DNA from: Castanea sativa
Lineage: Eukaryota; Streptophyta; Magnoliopsida; Fagales; Fagaceae
Reading direction: 5' to 3'
DNA length: 64,000 bases
NCBI RefSeq assembly: GCF_040712315.1
Contig: NC_134021.1
Span: 28,792,001 to 28,856,000, forward strand
Part shown: one piece after another, positions 1 through 10,310 of the stretch
How the letters are laid out: each line of letters starts with the position of its first letter
How positions within the stretch are numbered: position 1 is the stretch's first letter
The notes under the pieces: model-generated
What the model was told of the DNA's origin: nothing
Databases searched by the model: none
What the model saw: the letters and a program-made list of their open reading frames with translations, nothing else
Position numbers and translations under genes: made by a program

Positions 1-119
1 ATCAAGCCTTTAAGGTTCGAGTTCTTAGGGGTAAATCAAGTCTCTAAAACTCGAGATGCTAGTTTAGTATATAGTTTCAAAACGTTGCCAACTAACTATA
101 TAGTCTGGAGATTGGTGTC

Positions 120-510
120 AAATGGAAATTTTGGCCTCTCTTGGTACTCCAACAGGTCTTTCTCTGGCGATGCAAGGGGTTTTTCCAGGATTTAAAGACA
201 AAGGCTCCTATATATGCTACTGTTAGTCTCCTCTCTTTTTTTCCCTATCAAAATGTCAGTCTTGTTGCACATTCAATATCATTTTGATGATTTATGTCAT
301 GATGCAATGTACAGAATTTTATTGTCTTTTGGTGATTGTGGAAGTAACAGATATATGACTTTAGATATGATAGAATAGCAAAAAAAAATATAAATAAATA
401 AATACACATAGCTGACCTAATAAATTGTTTATGAATTCATAGCAGACGTCAAAGTTTTTAACACTAAGGCTTAATGGTTGTTGTTACCAATGTCTAACTC
501 AACGGTTTTG
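120..510 (+). pseudogene. Decayed duplicate of MATE exon 5 and part of intron 5
   Basis: About 135-215 matches exon 5 of the MATE gene at 13440-13575, including the stretch that encodes LAMQGVF-GFKD. The match continues into the following intron: both copies carry the text around a CAGTCTTGTTGCACAT core and the later ACTAAGGCTT motif. The copy is broken: bases are missing after the GGATTTAAAGACA motif, so the frame shifts and soon stops, and the 5' splice context is lost. No other MATE exon is visible beside it, so I read it as a fragment of a partial duplication lying some 13.3 kb upstream of the functional exon. The sequence at 1-119 is not recognised. Confidence 0.75.
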
Positions 511-727
511 TTTGTACTTTGTACTTTAAAAAATAATAGTAATAATAATAAACTAAAATTGGGTAAATTTTATTAACTATCCTTGAGGTTTTGACTAATG
601 CCAACCAGGTCAAAAACAATTCAAAACTAACCATTTCAATCCTTAAGTCCAAACGGACTATAACACTATTAACTCACCTCTCATCCTTCTCTCTAACTCT
701 CTCTCTCTCTCTCCTTCTATTTCTCTA

Positions 728-897
728 ACTTGGAACAAGAAATTTCTCAATAAACAAACAAGAAAAAAAAATGCTTGAATGAAACCAACAATCAAAACTC
801 ATTTTCATTGAGTATTTTTGAAAATGAGTAAGTGATTGTTGGTTTCATTCAAGCATTTTTTTTCTTGTTTGTTTACAGAGAAAGTTCTTGTTCCAAG
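728..897. repeat. Near-perfect inverted repeat (hairpin), about 80-base arms
   Basis: Arms at about 728-810 and 818-897 are reverse complements with few mismatches and a loop of under 10 bases. They include a GCTTGAATGAAACCAACAATC motif and its complement. A third copy in the right-arm orientation lies at about 1515-1590, so this end of the foldback element has a doubled terminus. Confidence 0.8.
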
Positions 898-950
898 TCA
901 AATCCCTCCCCACATACATTTCACAACATGCTCCTAGAACATTTCTACTT

Positions 951-977
951 CTAGAGAGAGAGAGAGAGAGAGAGAAG

Positions 978-1011
<34 letters not shown>

Positions 1012-1265
1012 TCATGGGCCATGTCAGCATTTCGATGGTTAGACACGGAGTATTTGTCCCTCGGCTGCTCATCAATCCTGAGGTGGTCAGGCCTGTTCTC
1101 CTCGTACCTCACTCCAAGAACGTGGGTCCCATGTGGCAGCATCGGCATCGAAAACTTGCTATCATGGCACATCGTGGACGACGTCGTTTGGAGCCTCATC
1201 AAGACCTTCAAGTCCATCGCTTTGGTCTCCTTGCTCAGCTTCTTCTTTCTTTTTTGTGGATGCAC
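951..1265 (-). other. Open stretch inside the foldback element, possible captured gene fragment
   Basis: The - strand is open for 104 codons. Its C-terminal third is only the translated CT microsatellite. The N-terminal part (about 1010-1265 on the + strand) has mixed, protein-like composition, including KKLSKETKAMDLKVLMRL and GVRYEENRPDHLRIDEQPR. I do not recognise the family. Foldback and MULE-type elements often carry pieces of host genes, so a captured fragment is possible, but chance openness is not excluded. The overlapping + strand frames look less protein-like. Confidence 0.25.
953..1008. repeat. Interrupted (GA)n microsatellite
   Basis: Two GA runs of about 24 and 26 bases are separated by a short AGTACA-type interruption. 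They lie just inside the left arm of the foldback element. The ORFs that cross this tract read as repeating Arg-Glu or Ser-Leu and are artefacts. Confidence 0.9.
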
Positions 1266-1641
1266 TTTATAGCAAGCTTTTCAATGTTTCATTTAAGAAC
1301 TCTCTCTAGTAAAAGATCTACTCAAAGATCTGATGTGGAGGTGTGTGATTAGAATTCTGGAGTTGAGTTGACGATGTTGTCAATGTTGGTTGGAGCTAAC
1401 TATGGCTATGGCTATTGTTGAGTTTTGAAGACGGGAAAGTGAGGTAGATGAGCACGTGGTCAGTCACGTGGTCACCACGGAATGCTGTGGCCTGAGTAAA
1501 TGGTGATTCAAGCATTTTTTATTGTTGGTTTCATTCAAGCATTTTTTTTCTTGTTTGTTTACTAAGAAAGTTTTTGTTCCAAGTTAGAGAAACAGAAGGG
1601 GAGAGAGAGTTAGAGAGAGGGATGAGATGTGAGTTAACAGC

Positions 1642-2108
1642 TGATGAGTCAGTAATTTATGATCATCATTAAGAGGAGATCGTTCATTAACTAAGAGAAG
1701 ACGCTATGCATTTATTACGCTCATTGATGACAAAGAGTAACAGATGGAGCACGGTCACAGAGTGAGTTGTGAACTTCGGGCAAAGATTTTGTAATGCACT
1801 AGCCGTTGAACATAAATACAGCAATTCATTGCCCATTAATGTGGCACGCAACTATAAAAAGAGAATGCAACAAAAGTTAAAGATACACATAAAAATACTC
1901 TACAAAAATCACTCTAGAGTCAATTCTCTCGAAAATCTTTCTCCCTTACTGACTTAAGCATTGGAGGCAGTTTGGCTAACGCCACATTGGCGTGTTACTC
2001 TTCTACCCAGTTCATTTTACAGGTTTTCCTCCAACAGAGACGACCTCAATCACAGTTTCATCCATCCACTACGACAAGGGGTTTAATTGCTGATTTCTTG
2101 CACCATCA
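1642..2108 (+). repeat. 5' LTR of gypsy copy 1 (467 bp)
   Basis: It begins TGATGAGTCAG and ends CACCATCA. It aligns along its length with the reverse complement of 26792-27253, including the GTGTTACTCTTC motif. A TATAAAAA box at 1853-1860 fits the LTR promoter. The next bases hold a primer binding site starting TGGCGCC at 2112. Confidence 0.88.
1853..1860 (+). promoter_or_regulatory. LTR TATA box, gypsy copy 1
   Basis: The sequence TATAAAAA lies in the middle of the LTR. The same motif is found at the equivalent place in the LTRs of the full-length copy. Activity of this truncated copy is unknown. Confidence 0.55.
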
Positions 2109-2111
2109 GTT

Positions 2112-2129
2112 TGGCGCCATCTGTGGGAA
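2112..2129 (+). promoter_or_regulatory. Primer binding site of gypsy copy 1
   Basis: The sequence TGGCGCCATCTGTGGGAA starts 3 bases after the LTR. It is the common TGGCGCC-type PBS of plant Tat/Athila-like gypsy elements and partly complements the 3' end of a plant tRNA, probably tRNA-Asp. The second copy has changed to TGGTACC here. Confidence 0.7.
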
Positions 2130-2185
2130 ACGCTAATCATTCAAGCCATCTTTCCTAGTGACAAAAGAGTTCCCCGAAATACAAG

Positions 2186-3640
2186 ATGGAGCTAGAGGCT
2201 ACACAACAGCTAGAAGCTGTGCAACAGCAACAAATTCAGACCCTCTTGGCTAATGTGGTTGAGCTTACTTGCCAAAATAAAGAGCTGCGAAAGATAATGG
2301 AATCCCAAAACACAGAACGTCAGCGAATAGTTGAAAACCACAATGAAGAAGAATCAAACTCCCAAGACAATAGGCGAGACAGGACCTCAAGAGGAGATTC
2401 CTCCAGGATGGAGAATGAGCTTCGCAACATGAGGAAAGAGATGGACGAATTAAGAAGTGCCATGAAGGACAAAGGCGGGGAGAATTTCGATGGAATGATT
2501 CGAAGGACAGACTCACTATTCACCATTGAAGTACTGAACCGTCCCCTCCCACCAAAATTTTGTCTCCCACAACTGGAATCATATGACGGTTCCAAGGATC
2601 CCTTGGATCACATTGAATCATTCAAGACACTGATGTTGTTGTAGATGACCCCAGACGAGGTGATGTGTAGGGCTTTCCCAACGACGCTGAAAGGAGCAGT
2701 TAGAGTTATTGCAAATTTTGAACAACTCAGCAAGGGTTTTTTTCGTCATTTCACTGGGGGGCAAAGACACAAGAAACCAACTGGTCATCTCCTCAACATT
2801 CAATAGGCAGAAGGAGAATCACTAAGATCGTACGTGACCCGATTCAATAAGGAGCTACTACAAGTAGACAAAACTAAAGATCAAGTCATCCTAACAACTT
2901 TCCAAGCAGGGTTGCTACCTGGAGATTTTTTCTTCTCAATCACCAAAAGCCCACCAAAAATAGTTGCGAAATTGCTTCGAAAAGCTCAGAAGTACATGAA
3001 TGCAGAAGATGCGGTGCTGGTAAAAGAAATGAAAGGAAAAGGAAGAGAGACGAAGGAAGAAGCAGCTATCTTGATAAGAAGGAGACACGAAGTGTTGAGC
3101 AGCCCACAAGAAAAAAGAAGAAACTTCTGGATAAGAGGCCAAAGTTCACTAACTTTACCCTTCTAAATACCAATTAAGCAAGTATTGATGCAAATAAGGG
3201 ACGATCCCTCCCTGCAATGGCCAAAGCCAATTAGTGCGTCAATAGAAAGAAGAGACAATAACAAGTATTGTAGGTTCCACCAGGACCATGGGCATCGTAT
3301 CGACAAGTGTAGACATTTAAAAGACCAAGTGGAGACTTTAATCCGAAAAGGGAAGTTACAGAAGTATGTCAGGAAAATGGAGCCCTACAGATACCAATGG
3401 AAGGACGATAAAGACAGAAATCGAGAAGTAGAAGATAGCAAACCTCCTGCAAGAGAGATAAAGACAATCTTAGGAGGATTGGTGGTAGGCGGAATGTTGA
3501 AGTCCCTAAAAAAAGCCCATGAGAAAGAAATAAATAGTGTCCATTCACAGCTCCCTTTAGTGAAGATGCCAAGGAGTGACAAACCTGATATCGTCTTCTT
3601 AGTTACGGCATTAGACAACCCTATGACGATCCACTGGTAA
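2186..3640 (+). pseudogene. gag remnant, gypsy copy 1
   Basis: Translation starts at the ATG at 2186 with a coiled-coil, Gln/Glu-rich N-terminus. The retrotransposon gag core follows ([21 protein letters not shown] near 2545-2610). The frame is interrupted by in-frame stops near 2642 and 2803 and a break near 3166. The part at 3185-3640 carries the zinc-knuckle-like [20 protein letters not shown], typical of Tat-lineage gag C-termini. It would form the virus-like particle core if intact. It parallels the gag at 25440-26715. Confidence 0.85.
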
Positions 3641-3649
3641 TCATATTTA

Positions 3650-4090
3650 GAGTAGAAGAATTCAACATCCACCGAGTACTTATTGACAATGAAAGCTTAG
3701 TAGATATCATCTACTTACCTGCATTTCAGCAGATGAAACTGGACAAGAGAAGGATCAGGCATCTCACCTCTCCTCTAGTGAGCTTCACTGGGGATAGAAT
3801 CGTCCCTAAGGGCATTGTCACTCTAATTGTGATTGCAGGCACTTACCCAGCACAGATCACTAAGGAAATTGATTTCCTCATAGTTGACTGCCCTTCAACA
3901 TACAACATCATTTTAGGAAGACTTGTACTCAATAGGCTAAGAGTAGCAACGTCAACATATTCCTTAAAGGTGAAATTTCCAACAGCCCATGGGGTAGGAG
4001 AAATAAAAGGAGATCAAGTTCTGGCAGGAGAGTGCTACCAAGCTACCTTAGCATCTAGGGAGAAACACACATGGGTGATCAATGAACTAT
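3650..4090 (+). pseudogene. Aspartic protease remnant, gypsy copy 1
   Basis: The retropepsin-like region reads [20 protein letters not shown] at the active site. The usual catalytic signature in this lineage is D-T/N-G-S-S, so the glycine is replaced by glutamate. Downstream [19 protein letters not shown] is the typical flap and C-terminal part. The frame ends at a stop near 4090. Copy 2 has the same DNES substitution. Confidence 0.8.
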
Positions 4091-4158
4091 AGCCCATCTC
4101 CAAACCGTCAGAAACACTACAAGAAGTTAAGGTCATCCCAAGAGATTCATTAAAAGTA

Positions 4159-4634
4159 TTGAAGATAGGATCAGTACTCCCGACTCTGGAAAATGAGAAG
4201 ATGGTTTCCCTTTTGAGGGTAAACCAAGATGTTTTCGCCTGGAAACACGAGGATATGCCTAGGATTGATAGGAAGATCATACATCATCGTCTTAATGTCA
4301 ACCCAGAGTGCAAACCTAACAGCAGAAGAAGAGAATATTTGCACTAGAGCGCAACAGAGCAGTAACTGAAGAAGTAGAGAAGCTACTGGAAGCTAGTTTC
4401 ATTAGGGAAGTCTTCTACCCAGATTGGATAACAAACGTGGAAATGGTAAAAAAGAACAATGGCAAATGGAGGATGTGCATTGATTTCATAAACCTAAACC
4501 GAGCCTGCCTAAAGGATAGCTTCCCTTTGCTAAGGATTGATCAACTGGTAGACTCAACTTCTGGACACAAGCTCTTAAATTTCATGGATGCATTTTTTGG
4601 ATACAACCAGATCCTCATGGACAAAGAAAATAGG
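4159..4634 (+). pseudogene. Reverse transcriptase N-terminal remnant, gypsy copy 1
   Basis: The region starts with the linker that contains VFAWKHEDMPRIDRKIIHH and continues through KNNGKWRMCIDFINLNRACLKDSFPL. It then ends abruptly after the FMDAFFGYNQILMDK segment. The YxDD active site and thumb are absent, so it cannot encode a working RT. There are stops and a frame change near 4347-4437. Confidence 0.85.
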
Positions 4635-5060
4635 AGGGGCAGGAGTGGTGCTCATATTAAAGTATGCAGTTAGACTACAATTCTCCGCAATGAATAATGA
4701 GGCTGAGTATGAAGCATTGCTAACAGGATTAAGTCTAGCAAAAGCTCTCGGAGCAAAGAGTGTCCAAGCTGTTTCTCAACTCATAATTGGATAGGTGAAG
4801 GGAGATTATGAAGCCAAAGAAGAGAGGATGCAGAAGTACTTGAAGATCGTCCAACAACTATCGCAGCACTTTGACAGCCTAGACTTCGTGCAATTTCTTC
4901 GGGCCAAAAATGCAGAAGCTGACTTCCTAGCCAGATTAGCCTCGTCAGATGACAACAATGCACCCTCCGAGCTATGTATAGAGATAAGGGGTCAACCAAG
5001 TACAAAAGGTAAGCAGGTTCTAAAGATAAAAAAAAACAAGACGAGTAGATGACTCCCATT
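4635..5060 (+). pseudogene. RNase H remnant, gypsy copy 1
   Basis: After the deletion joint the sequence resumes at [16 protein letters not shown] and continues with [21 protein letters not shown], the family's RNase H core. A TAG follows near 4792. The rest ([18 protein letters not shown] and onward) matches the equivalent region at 22800-23080. Confidence 0.82.
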
Positions 5061-5590
5061 GTCCGTTATTTGAAAGAAGGATGACTCTTAGAAGATAAAA
5101 CAAAAGCAAAGAAGATACAGATCAAAGCAGCCTGCTTCGTCATTATTGACGATGTACTGTACAGGCGAGGTTATTCACTCCTATACTTAAGATGTGCTAA
5201 CTCAGAAGAAGTAGATTATGTGCTCTACGAGATACACGAAGGAATTTGTGGAAATCATGCCAGAGCAAGGTCTTTAGCAGGAAAGACACTCAGAGTAGGA
5301 TACTGTTGTCTGACTTTACAAAAGGACGCACACGACCTTGTTAAAGCATGCGAAAAGTGTCAACGCTATGCGAAAAGTGTCAACGCTTTACAAATGTCTA
5401 GACAAGACCAAGAGAGACAATAATACCAATATCCTCACCATGGCCCTTCGCCTAAAGGGGGATTGACATTATGAGTCCATTCCCTTGGAAGAAGCAACTC
5501 AGATTTCTGATCGTTGCAGTTGATTACTTCACAAAATGGGTAGAAGCAGAACCAATAGCAACGCTAACATAGGCTAAAATCACCAACTTT
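5061..5590 (+). pseudogene. Integrase N-terminal remnant, gypsy copy 1
   Basis: The H2C2 zinc-binding part is visible in EIHEGICGNHARARSLAGK and CEKCQRYA. A 20-base direct duplication at about 5347-5386 (GCGAAAAGTGTCAACGCTAT twice) disturbs the second half of the motif. The first catalytic Asp context [14 protein letters not shown] is present near 5515-5555, then the homology stops near 5590. The rest of the catalytic core is missing. Confidence 0.82.
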
Positions 5591-6410
5591 GTGTGTGTTG
5601 AGGACAAATTTTTCACACCACATGAAATTTATTTCATTGGCAACTCGCACCATATCAACAAATCATGGATTTCGGAAAAAACCTCTTTTAAAGCCCAAAA
5701 AAGCCCAAATTCACAAAATTATGCCGAAACCCATAGTCTAAAATCCATGACAATATTATCTTATCAAAGCTCATAGTTCAAGCTCATAGCACATCATCTC
5801 ATTTTCAACTTATGATCCAAGCTCATGAGTCTCATCAGGGAAATTTTGGGAGTCGTGGTTTGGAGGGCCAAAAAGTATGTTCAGTGAAGCTCTACTGGTT
5901 CAAAGTTGATAAAGGTAAACATGTTGCTTGGCATGTCTTCCTCAATTCCCTAAACTCTGACAGGCCAGTGTGCAATAGGTAACATTTGGTAAGCCTCTCA
6001 TATCATATAACATTTAAAATGATAAAACTCCCCGTACTCTTTACATAAAAATTAATGTTCATCATATAATATAAGTTTAAAAATGTAATTATACTGTTTC
6101 ATATAGATTATATTATTATTTTCATTTAAATCAATCCCAAGCACATGACTAAATTTATATTAATATCTCATATCTAGCATTAAATGCTCTCCTTGCTCTC
6201 CAAGATTTGGTCAAAACACAAAGAGACCATAAATACATCTCTAAAACTTCATCAAATATCAACCAACTAGTCTATTACTTACCAAAATTATATATGAACT
6301 AAACATATAATTTTTCAAAAAATAAAATTTAGCCAAAAATACCAACAATAGTTTCAGCAAAAACTACCTTAACTCCAGCAGAACTGTAGAAGCACAATAG
6401 TCTATTACTG
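5591..6410. other. Unassigned AT-rich sequence after truncated gypsy copy
   Basis: No coding region or tRNA is recognised. The segment starts at the break of the integrase homology with a TGTTGAGGACAAAT motif, which looks like an LTR start, but I find no partner LTR in the window. The ORF at 5591-5776 has no recognisable family. Confidence 0.4.
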
Positions 6411-6530
6411 CTCTAGCAGAAGCTGCAACAGCTCCAGCAGGAGCTGCAATAGCTCTAGCAGAAGCTACAGTAGCTCTAGCAGAAGCTACAGTAGCTCTAG
6501 CAGGAACTGCAGTGGCTCCAGCAGCAGCTT
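6411..6530. repeat. 21-bp minisatellite, about 5.7 copies
   Basis: Units of the form CTCTAGCAGAAGCTACAGTAG repeat in register at 6411, 6432, 6453, 6474, 6495 and 6516. The third and fourth units are identical, and the others differ at one to five positions. The unit is GC-richer than its surroundings. Confidence 0.88.
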
Positions 6531-6644
6531 AGGCAACTGACACGTGTCCAAAAGTATATCAACTCATTAATGTCCAATCCCAGCAGTTTGCTGCCATACC
6601 CAAAGAAGCTAGGGTCCTATATATAAAGACATATGTGAATGATG

Positions 6645-6745
6645 TTAGGAACATATGTCATTTAGAATTGGCTAATCCTTTGACAAAACGCAATTTACTT
6701 GTAATTGGGTAAATCTAGGATGTGTTTAAAAGAGCCCAATAAGAG
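6645..6745 (+). repeat. Fragment of the Copia LTR family seen at 60-62 kb
   Basis: The text from TGTTAGGAACATATG through GGCTAATCCTTTGA to GGGTAAATCTAGGATG matches the reverse complement of 60870-60967. Only the beginning of the LTR is recognisable, and similarity fades after about 6745. Confidence 0.55.
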
Positions 6746-6969
6746 CAAGCCCAGCCCAATGAGTATGACTTGAGATTTGTCCTCGGCCAACCTAAAGGCT
6801 TTATGCTCAACTTAATGTCATTTGGCGGGTCAGGAGACTCAGGACACCAAGCATGACCACACCCAATTATAACAGCCAAGTACGACTTTAGGTCAAGAAC
6901 AAATAAAGCTTAGTCTAAAGGCAGTTTTATTTATTTATTATTATTAGCAAGTGAAGTTGAAATAATTCT

Positions 6970-7375
6970 TATTAAGGCAAAAATACTAAGTGCATCATTT
7001 AACTTTGATTGAAATTAATTTTAATCTTCTAATTTTTTTTTTCATTCAAATGAGTTCTTTAAGTTTTAAGTTTATTCAATTAAGTTCTTTCCACCAATTT
7101 CCATTAAATTTTTCTAGGATAAAAAGTTGGAAATATTTTTCAATAATTAATTGGATTTTTTTAATTTGAAACTTTTGAAGGAAAATAATAAAATTTGGAC
7201 ACTTAACCACAAAATTTAACAAAATTTGATGGAGAGGCCTTAATTGAATGAACTTAAAACTTATAGGACACACTTGAACGAAAGCAAAATTAAAAAACTA
7301 AAATGAATTTTAATCAAACTTAGAGGTGCACTTTGCACTTTTGCCAATTTTTAATTAACAAATTAGATTATTGTT
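6970..7375. mobile_element. MITE-like foldback, about 150-base imperfect inverted arms
   Basis: The left arm (TAAGGCAAAAATACTAAGTG and on) pairs with the right arm ending near 7355 (GGTGCACTTTGCACTTTTGCC). Both include AAGTTTTAAGTT(T/C)ATTCAATTAAG. The middle is AT-rich, and no transposase is visible. The small - strand ORF at 7076-7273 is a reading of the arm. Confidence 0.65.
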
Positions 7376-8554
7376 TTGTGCATAAATATTTATCTTATTC
7401 TTGTCATATTATAATTTTATATTGTAAATGGTTTTTCTTTTATCTATTCATATTTTTAATTATACATGTTTACTAGAAAATATCACATTGGATGTGAAAA
7501 TATTAAGAGCAAGAAAGTGAAGAACAACAAAATTAATTAAATCTTAAGTAGAATCTATTGATAAATTTGTAACTTGCAATATAGCAAATATAACCCAAAA
7601 AAAAAAATTATAAATGAATAAGGAATTCATCAAAAAAAAAAAAAAGATTTAGAAGATAATGAAATAATACAATAGAAATATAACAATAAATATTAATTAT
7701 CATAATAACATTCAAACATCTAAGATAACAAATCTTGATTATACAAAATGACTTTTTTTGTTCCACTGCACAAACCATCTACATAATTTTACTCACAATA
7801 CTTGTTGCATTTGTTCATGTAGAACAAAATTTTCAAAATTATACTTAAGATCAATTATGTCTTAAGTGGATTAAGAAGATTAGTTATTACTTATTATCAA
7901 ATTTTTTTTATAATTTGATAATTATAATAGGGATGAAGAATTTAAACCCTAAATATTGTGGACACACTAATAGGTACCAATTAACTTACAAAGTTATTGA
8001 TTGATTAGTTATTATGAAGTGAAAAAAAAAATGATAGCAAAACCTAAATACAAAAAATTTAATTAGTAATTCATTTATAAAAAATTCAAAAATGGATTTT
8101 TAGGGAAAAAAATTATAAAATAGAAAATTTAATAAATATTTAAATAATATTAAGAAAACTCCACCATAAATTTGTGGCTTTATGCCTCAAATTGTATGTA
8201 TGAAGATTCTACGTGTGATAATCCCAATATTTTTACCATGTGGGCATACTTGATGTCATATCGAAGTAGATTTTTAAGAAAAGAAGAAGAAGAAACCCTA
8301 GGAGTGGATTACCATATCAAGAAAGCCGTGGCTGAATTTTTATTCTTTTCCTGTCAAGTCAAGGGAAGTAGAGGAATCGGATACGTTAGATTAGATAGAT
8401 ACTGGTACCTATGGAAAAACATGGTCCAAATTCACTAGAAAAATGATAAAGCGTGGAGACTACAATATACATACACTAGTTAAAGACTACAATATACCAC
8501 TTTGTTGACTAATAATTTAGATATTCTTTCAAAAAGATATTTAAAAGGAGGATT
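7376..8554. other. AT-rich intergenic sequence, nothing recognised
   Basis: I see only poly-A/T runs and short unrelated ORFs. The 88-codon ORF at 8172-8438 has somewhat protein-like composition but no motif I recognise and no gene context. Confidence 0.5.
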
Positions 8555-8727
8555 ATGCTAACAAGTGTCCTGAGAACATTAGTTAACAATCCAGTTAAAA
8601 AAAGATTTTATGGGAAAAGAAAAAAAAAATTAATATTTTGACAATTTTTTTTATTTTCTATAAAAATAATATAAAATTTTTTTTAAAATAAATTATTAAC
8701 CAATGTCTTAAAGACACTTGTTATCAT
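8555..8727. mobile_element. MITE, about 170 bp
   Basis: The ends TGCTAACAAGTGTCCTGAGA and (reverse complement) TGATAACAAGTGTCTTTAAG form terminal inverted repeats that continue through ACATT(A/G)GTTAA. The middle is almost pure A/T. Confidence 0.6.
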
Positions 8728-9197
8728 TTTTTTAAAATAAGAAACCATCGTCTAGATTCATAAAACTTTTCTTTTTTTGGGTACCTTTTTTTTAATTTTT
8801 TTTGAATACGTTTAGATTCATAACTGAGGGAGGCTTTCCTAGCCAAAGAGATTGAAATACTCCAATATTGACCGGTGTTTACAACGGGTGGCCCTTTTTT
8901 TAATTATTATTTTAAAATTTACTTTTAGAATTTTTTTTTTTTGGATTTTTCATAGACAAACTGTAACACCAAATTTTCAAAAAGAGGGATTAACGGATAT
9001 CCTAATAGCATTTGTGTTTAATTGGCATCAGTTTTTAATTTTTATATTTTATATACAGCTTTTTAAAATCTTTTTCCTTTTTTTTTCTATTTTACTGAAA
9101 TTTTTTTAATGAAAGTGTGTTAAAGTATGCTTGTGTTTTAAAAAAATTGAACAATTGAGAAAAAACTAAAAAAAAAAAAAGTTTTAAAAAGCTAAGT

Positions 9198-9840
9198 TAG
9201 TGTGCGTTTGGATCCAAATTAAAAAGTCAGCTTATTTTATTATTTAGTTTATTTTTACTAATATTCATAGCCCCACTGCACTTTTTTGGTACTATTCATA
9301 GGTCCTATTGTACTATTTCAGCTAATTTTTACCTTTTTATCTACAGTATTTTTAGCAAAAAATTCTCAGTTTCAATAAAATAAGCGGATCCCAAATAGAT
9401 CTTTAAAATCTAAAGTTTAGAAACTGATGCTTAACTCACCCTTAGCCTACGTGTGGGAAGCGCGTTTTGTATTTCCCAGCAGTATGTTTTTTTTAGTAGA
9501 CCAGTAAACTACTTTTTAAAAAAAAAAAAACTTTAAAACTGGGTCTCACAGTACTATTTACACATTTAAAAATTATTTTGCTACAGTGTTTTTAGTTTTT
9601 AGTTTTCAATAAACGGTATCCAGACAGACACTTAGTATGTGTTTGGCAAAAATTAAAAAGTTAGTTTATTTTATTATTCAGTTTATTTTTGCTACTATTC
9701 ATGAGTCTTATTGCACTTTTTGGTACTATTAATGGGTTTTATAGTACTATTTCAACTAACTTTTATCTTTATCTACAATATTTTTAGCAAAAAGTTTTCA
9801 GTTTCAACAAAATAAACAGATCCCAAACAGAACTTTAGTT
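9198..9840. repeat. Cluster of hAT-like MITEs
   Basis: Two copies of one unit lie at about 9200-9412 and 9635-9838. Both start GTGTTTGG, share AAAAAGT(C/T)AG(C/T)TTATTTTATTATT and end with AAATAA(G/A)C(G/A)GATCCCAAA. A different unit at about 9440-9632 sits between them. A shorter related stretch with TATCCAAACAGG ends at about 10305. No flanking TSD was resolved. Confidence 0.55.
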
Positions 9841-10310
9841 TATAAAATATTTTTAAAAACTTTTTATGGAAAGATAAAACAAAGTAACTAATTTTTTAAA
9901 TAATATTTCATAGATTTGTAACGAAAACAATATAAAAACTTCCTAAAAATGGTATATTAATATAAGTGATGAAAACTTTTCAAAGCAAGTAACTTTTTTA
10001 TTGAAAATAAATTAAAAAAATAATGTGTACTTGCTTATTAAAATTTAAAAATCAGTATTTTTTTTTTCGTTGATAGAATTAAAAATCAGTATTTGTTCCT
10101 TCACATCCTTGTTTGTTACTAATTTAATTGGTTTCGTGCTTTGTCGAGGTACAGTGCGTATTGTGCTACTGTTTTTATACTGTGTATATACTGTTTACAT
10201 GTTTTTATAGTAATTTTTTATTAAAAATAAGTCCCAACATTATTTATATATTTAAAAATTATTTTATTTCAGTGTTTCAGTTCCAGCTTTTATCCAAACA
10301 GGCTATATGA

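Larger units (their letters stand above)
561..1641. mobile_element. Non-autonomous foldback/MULE-like element, right end lost
   Basis: The left part (about 661-805) and the right part (about 1505-1641) are long inverted copies of each other, both with a CT/GA-rich stretch followed by the CCAAGTTAGAGAAA and CATTCAAGCATT motifs. The outermost left 100 bases, which begin GGGTAAATTTTATTAAC, have no partner on the right. The right arm is cut exactly where the LTR at 1642 begins. The start resembles that of the element at 53172-54150 (GGGTAAATT followed by TAATGCCAA). No transposase is visible. The interior holds GA microsatellites and a short open stretch, listed separately. Confidence 0.6.
1642..5590 (+). 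mobile_element. Truncated Ty3/gypsy (Tat-like) LTR retrotransposon, copy 1
   Basis: The order is 5' LTR, PBS, gag, protease, RT remnant, RNase H, integrase remnant, all on the + strand. The LTR and proteins are close to those of the full-length element at 16304-27253, so the two are one family. Compared with that copy, about 1 kb is missing between mid-RT and RNase H (junction near 4634). The integrase stops near 5590, and no 3' LTR, accessory gene or array follows. Many stops interrupt the frames. It inserted into the right arm of the foldback element. Confidence 0.88.

Noticed and set aside
888..1352. 154-codon + strand ORF
   Set aside because: Its first half is the translated GA microsatellite (repeating Arg-Glu), and no domain is recognised in the rest.
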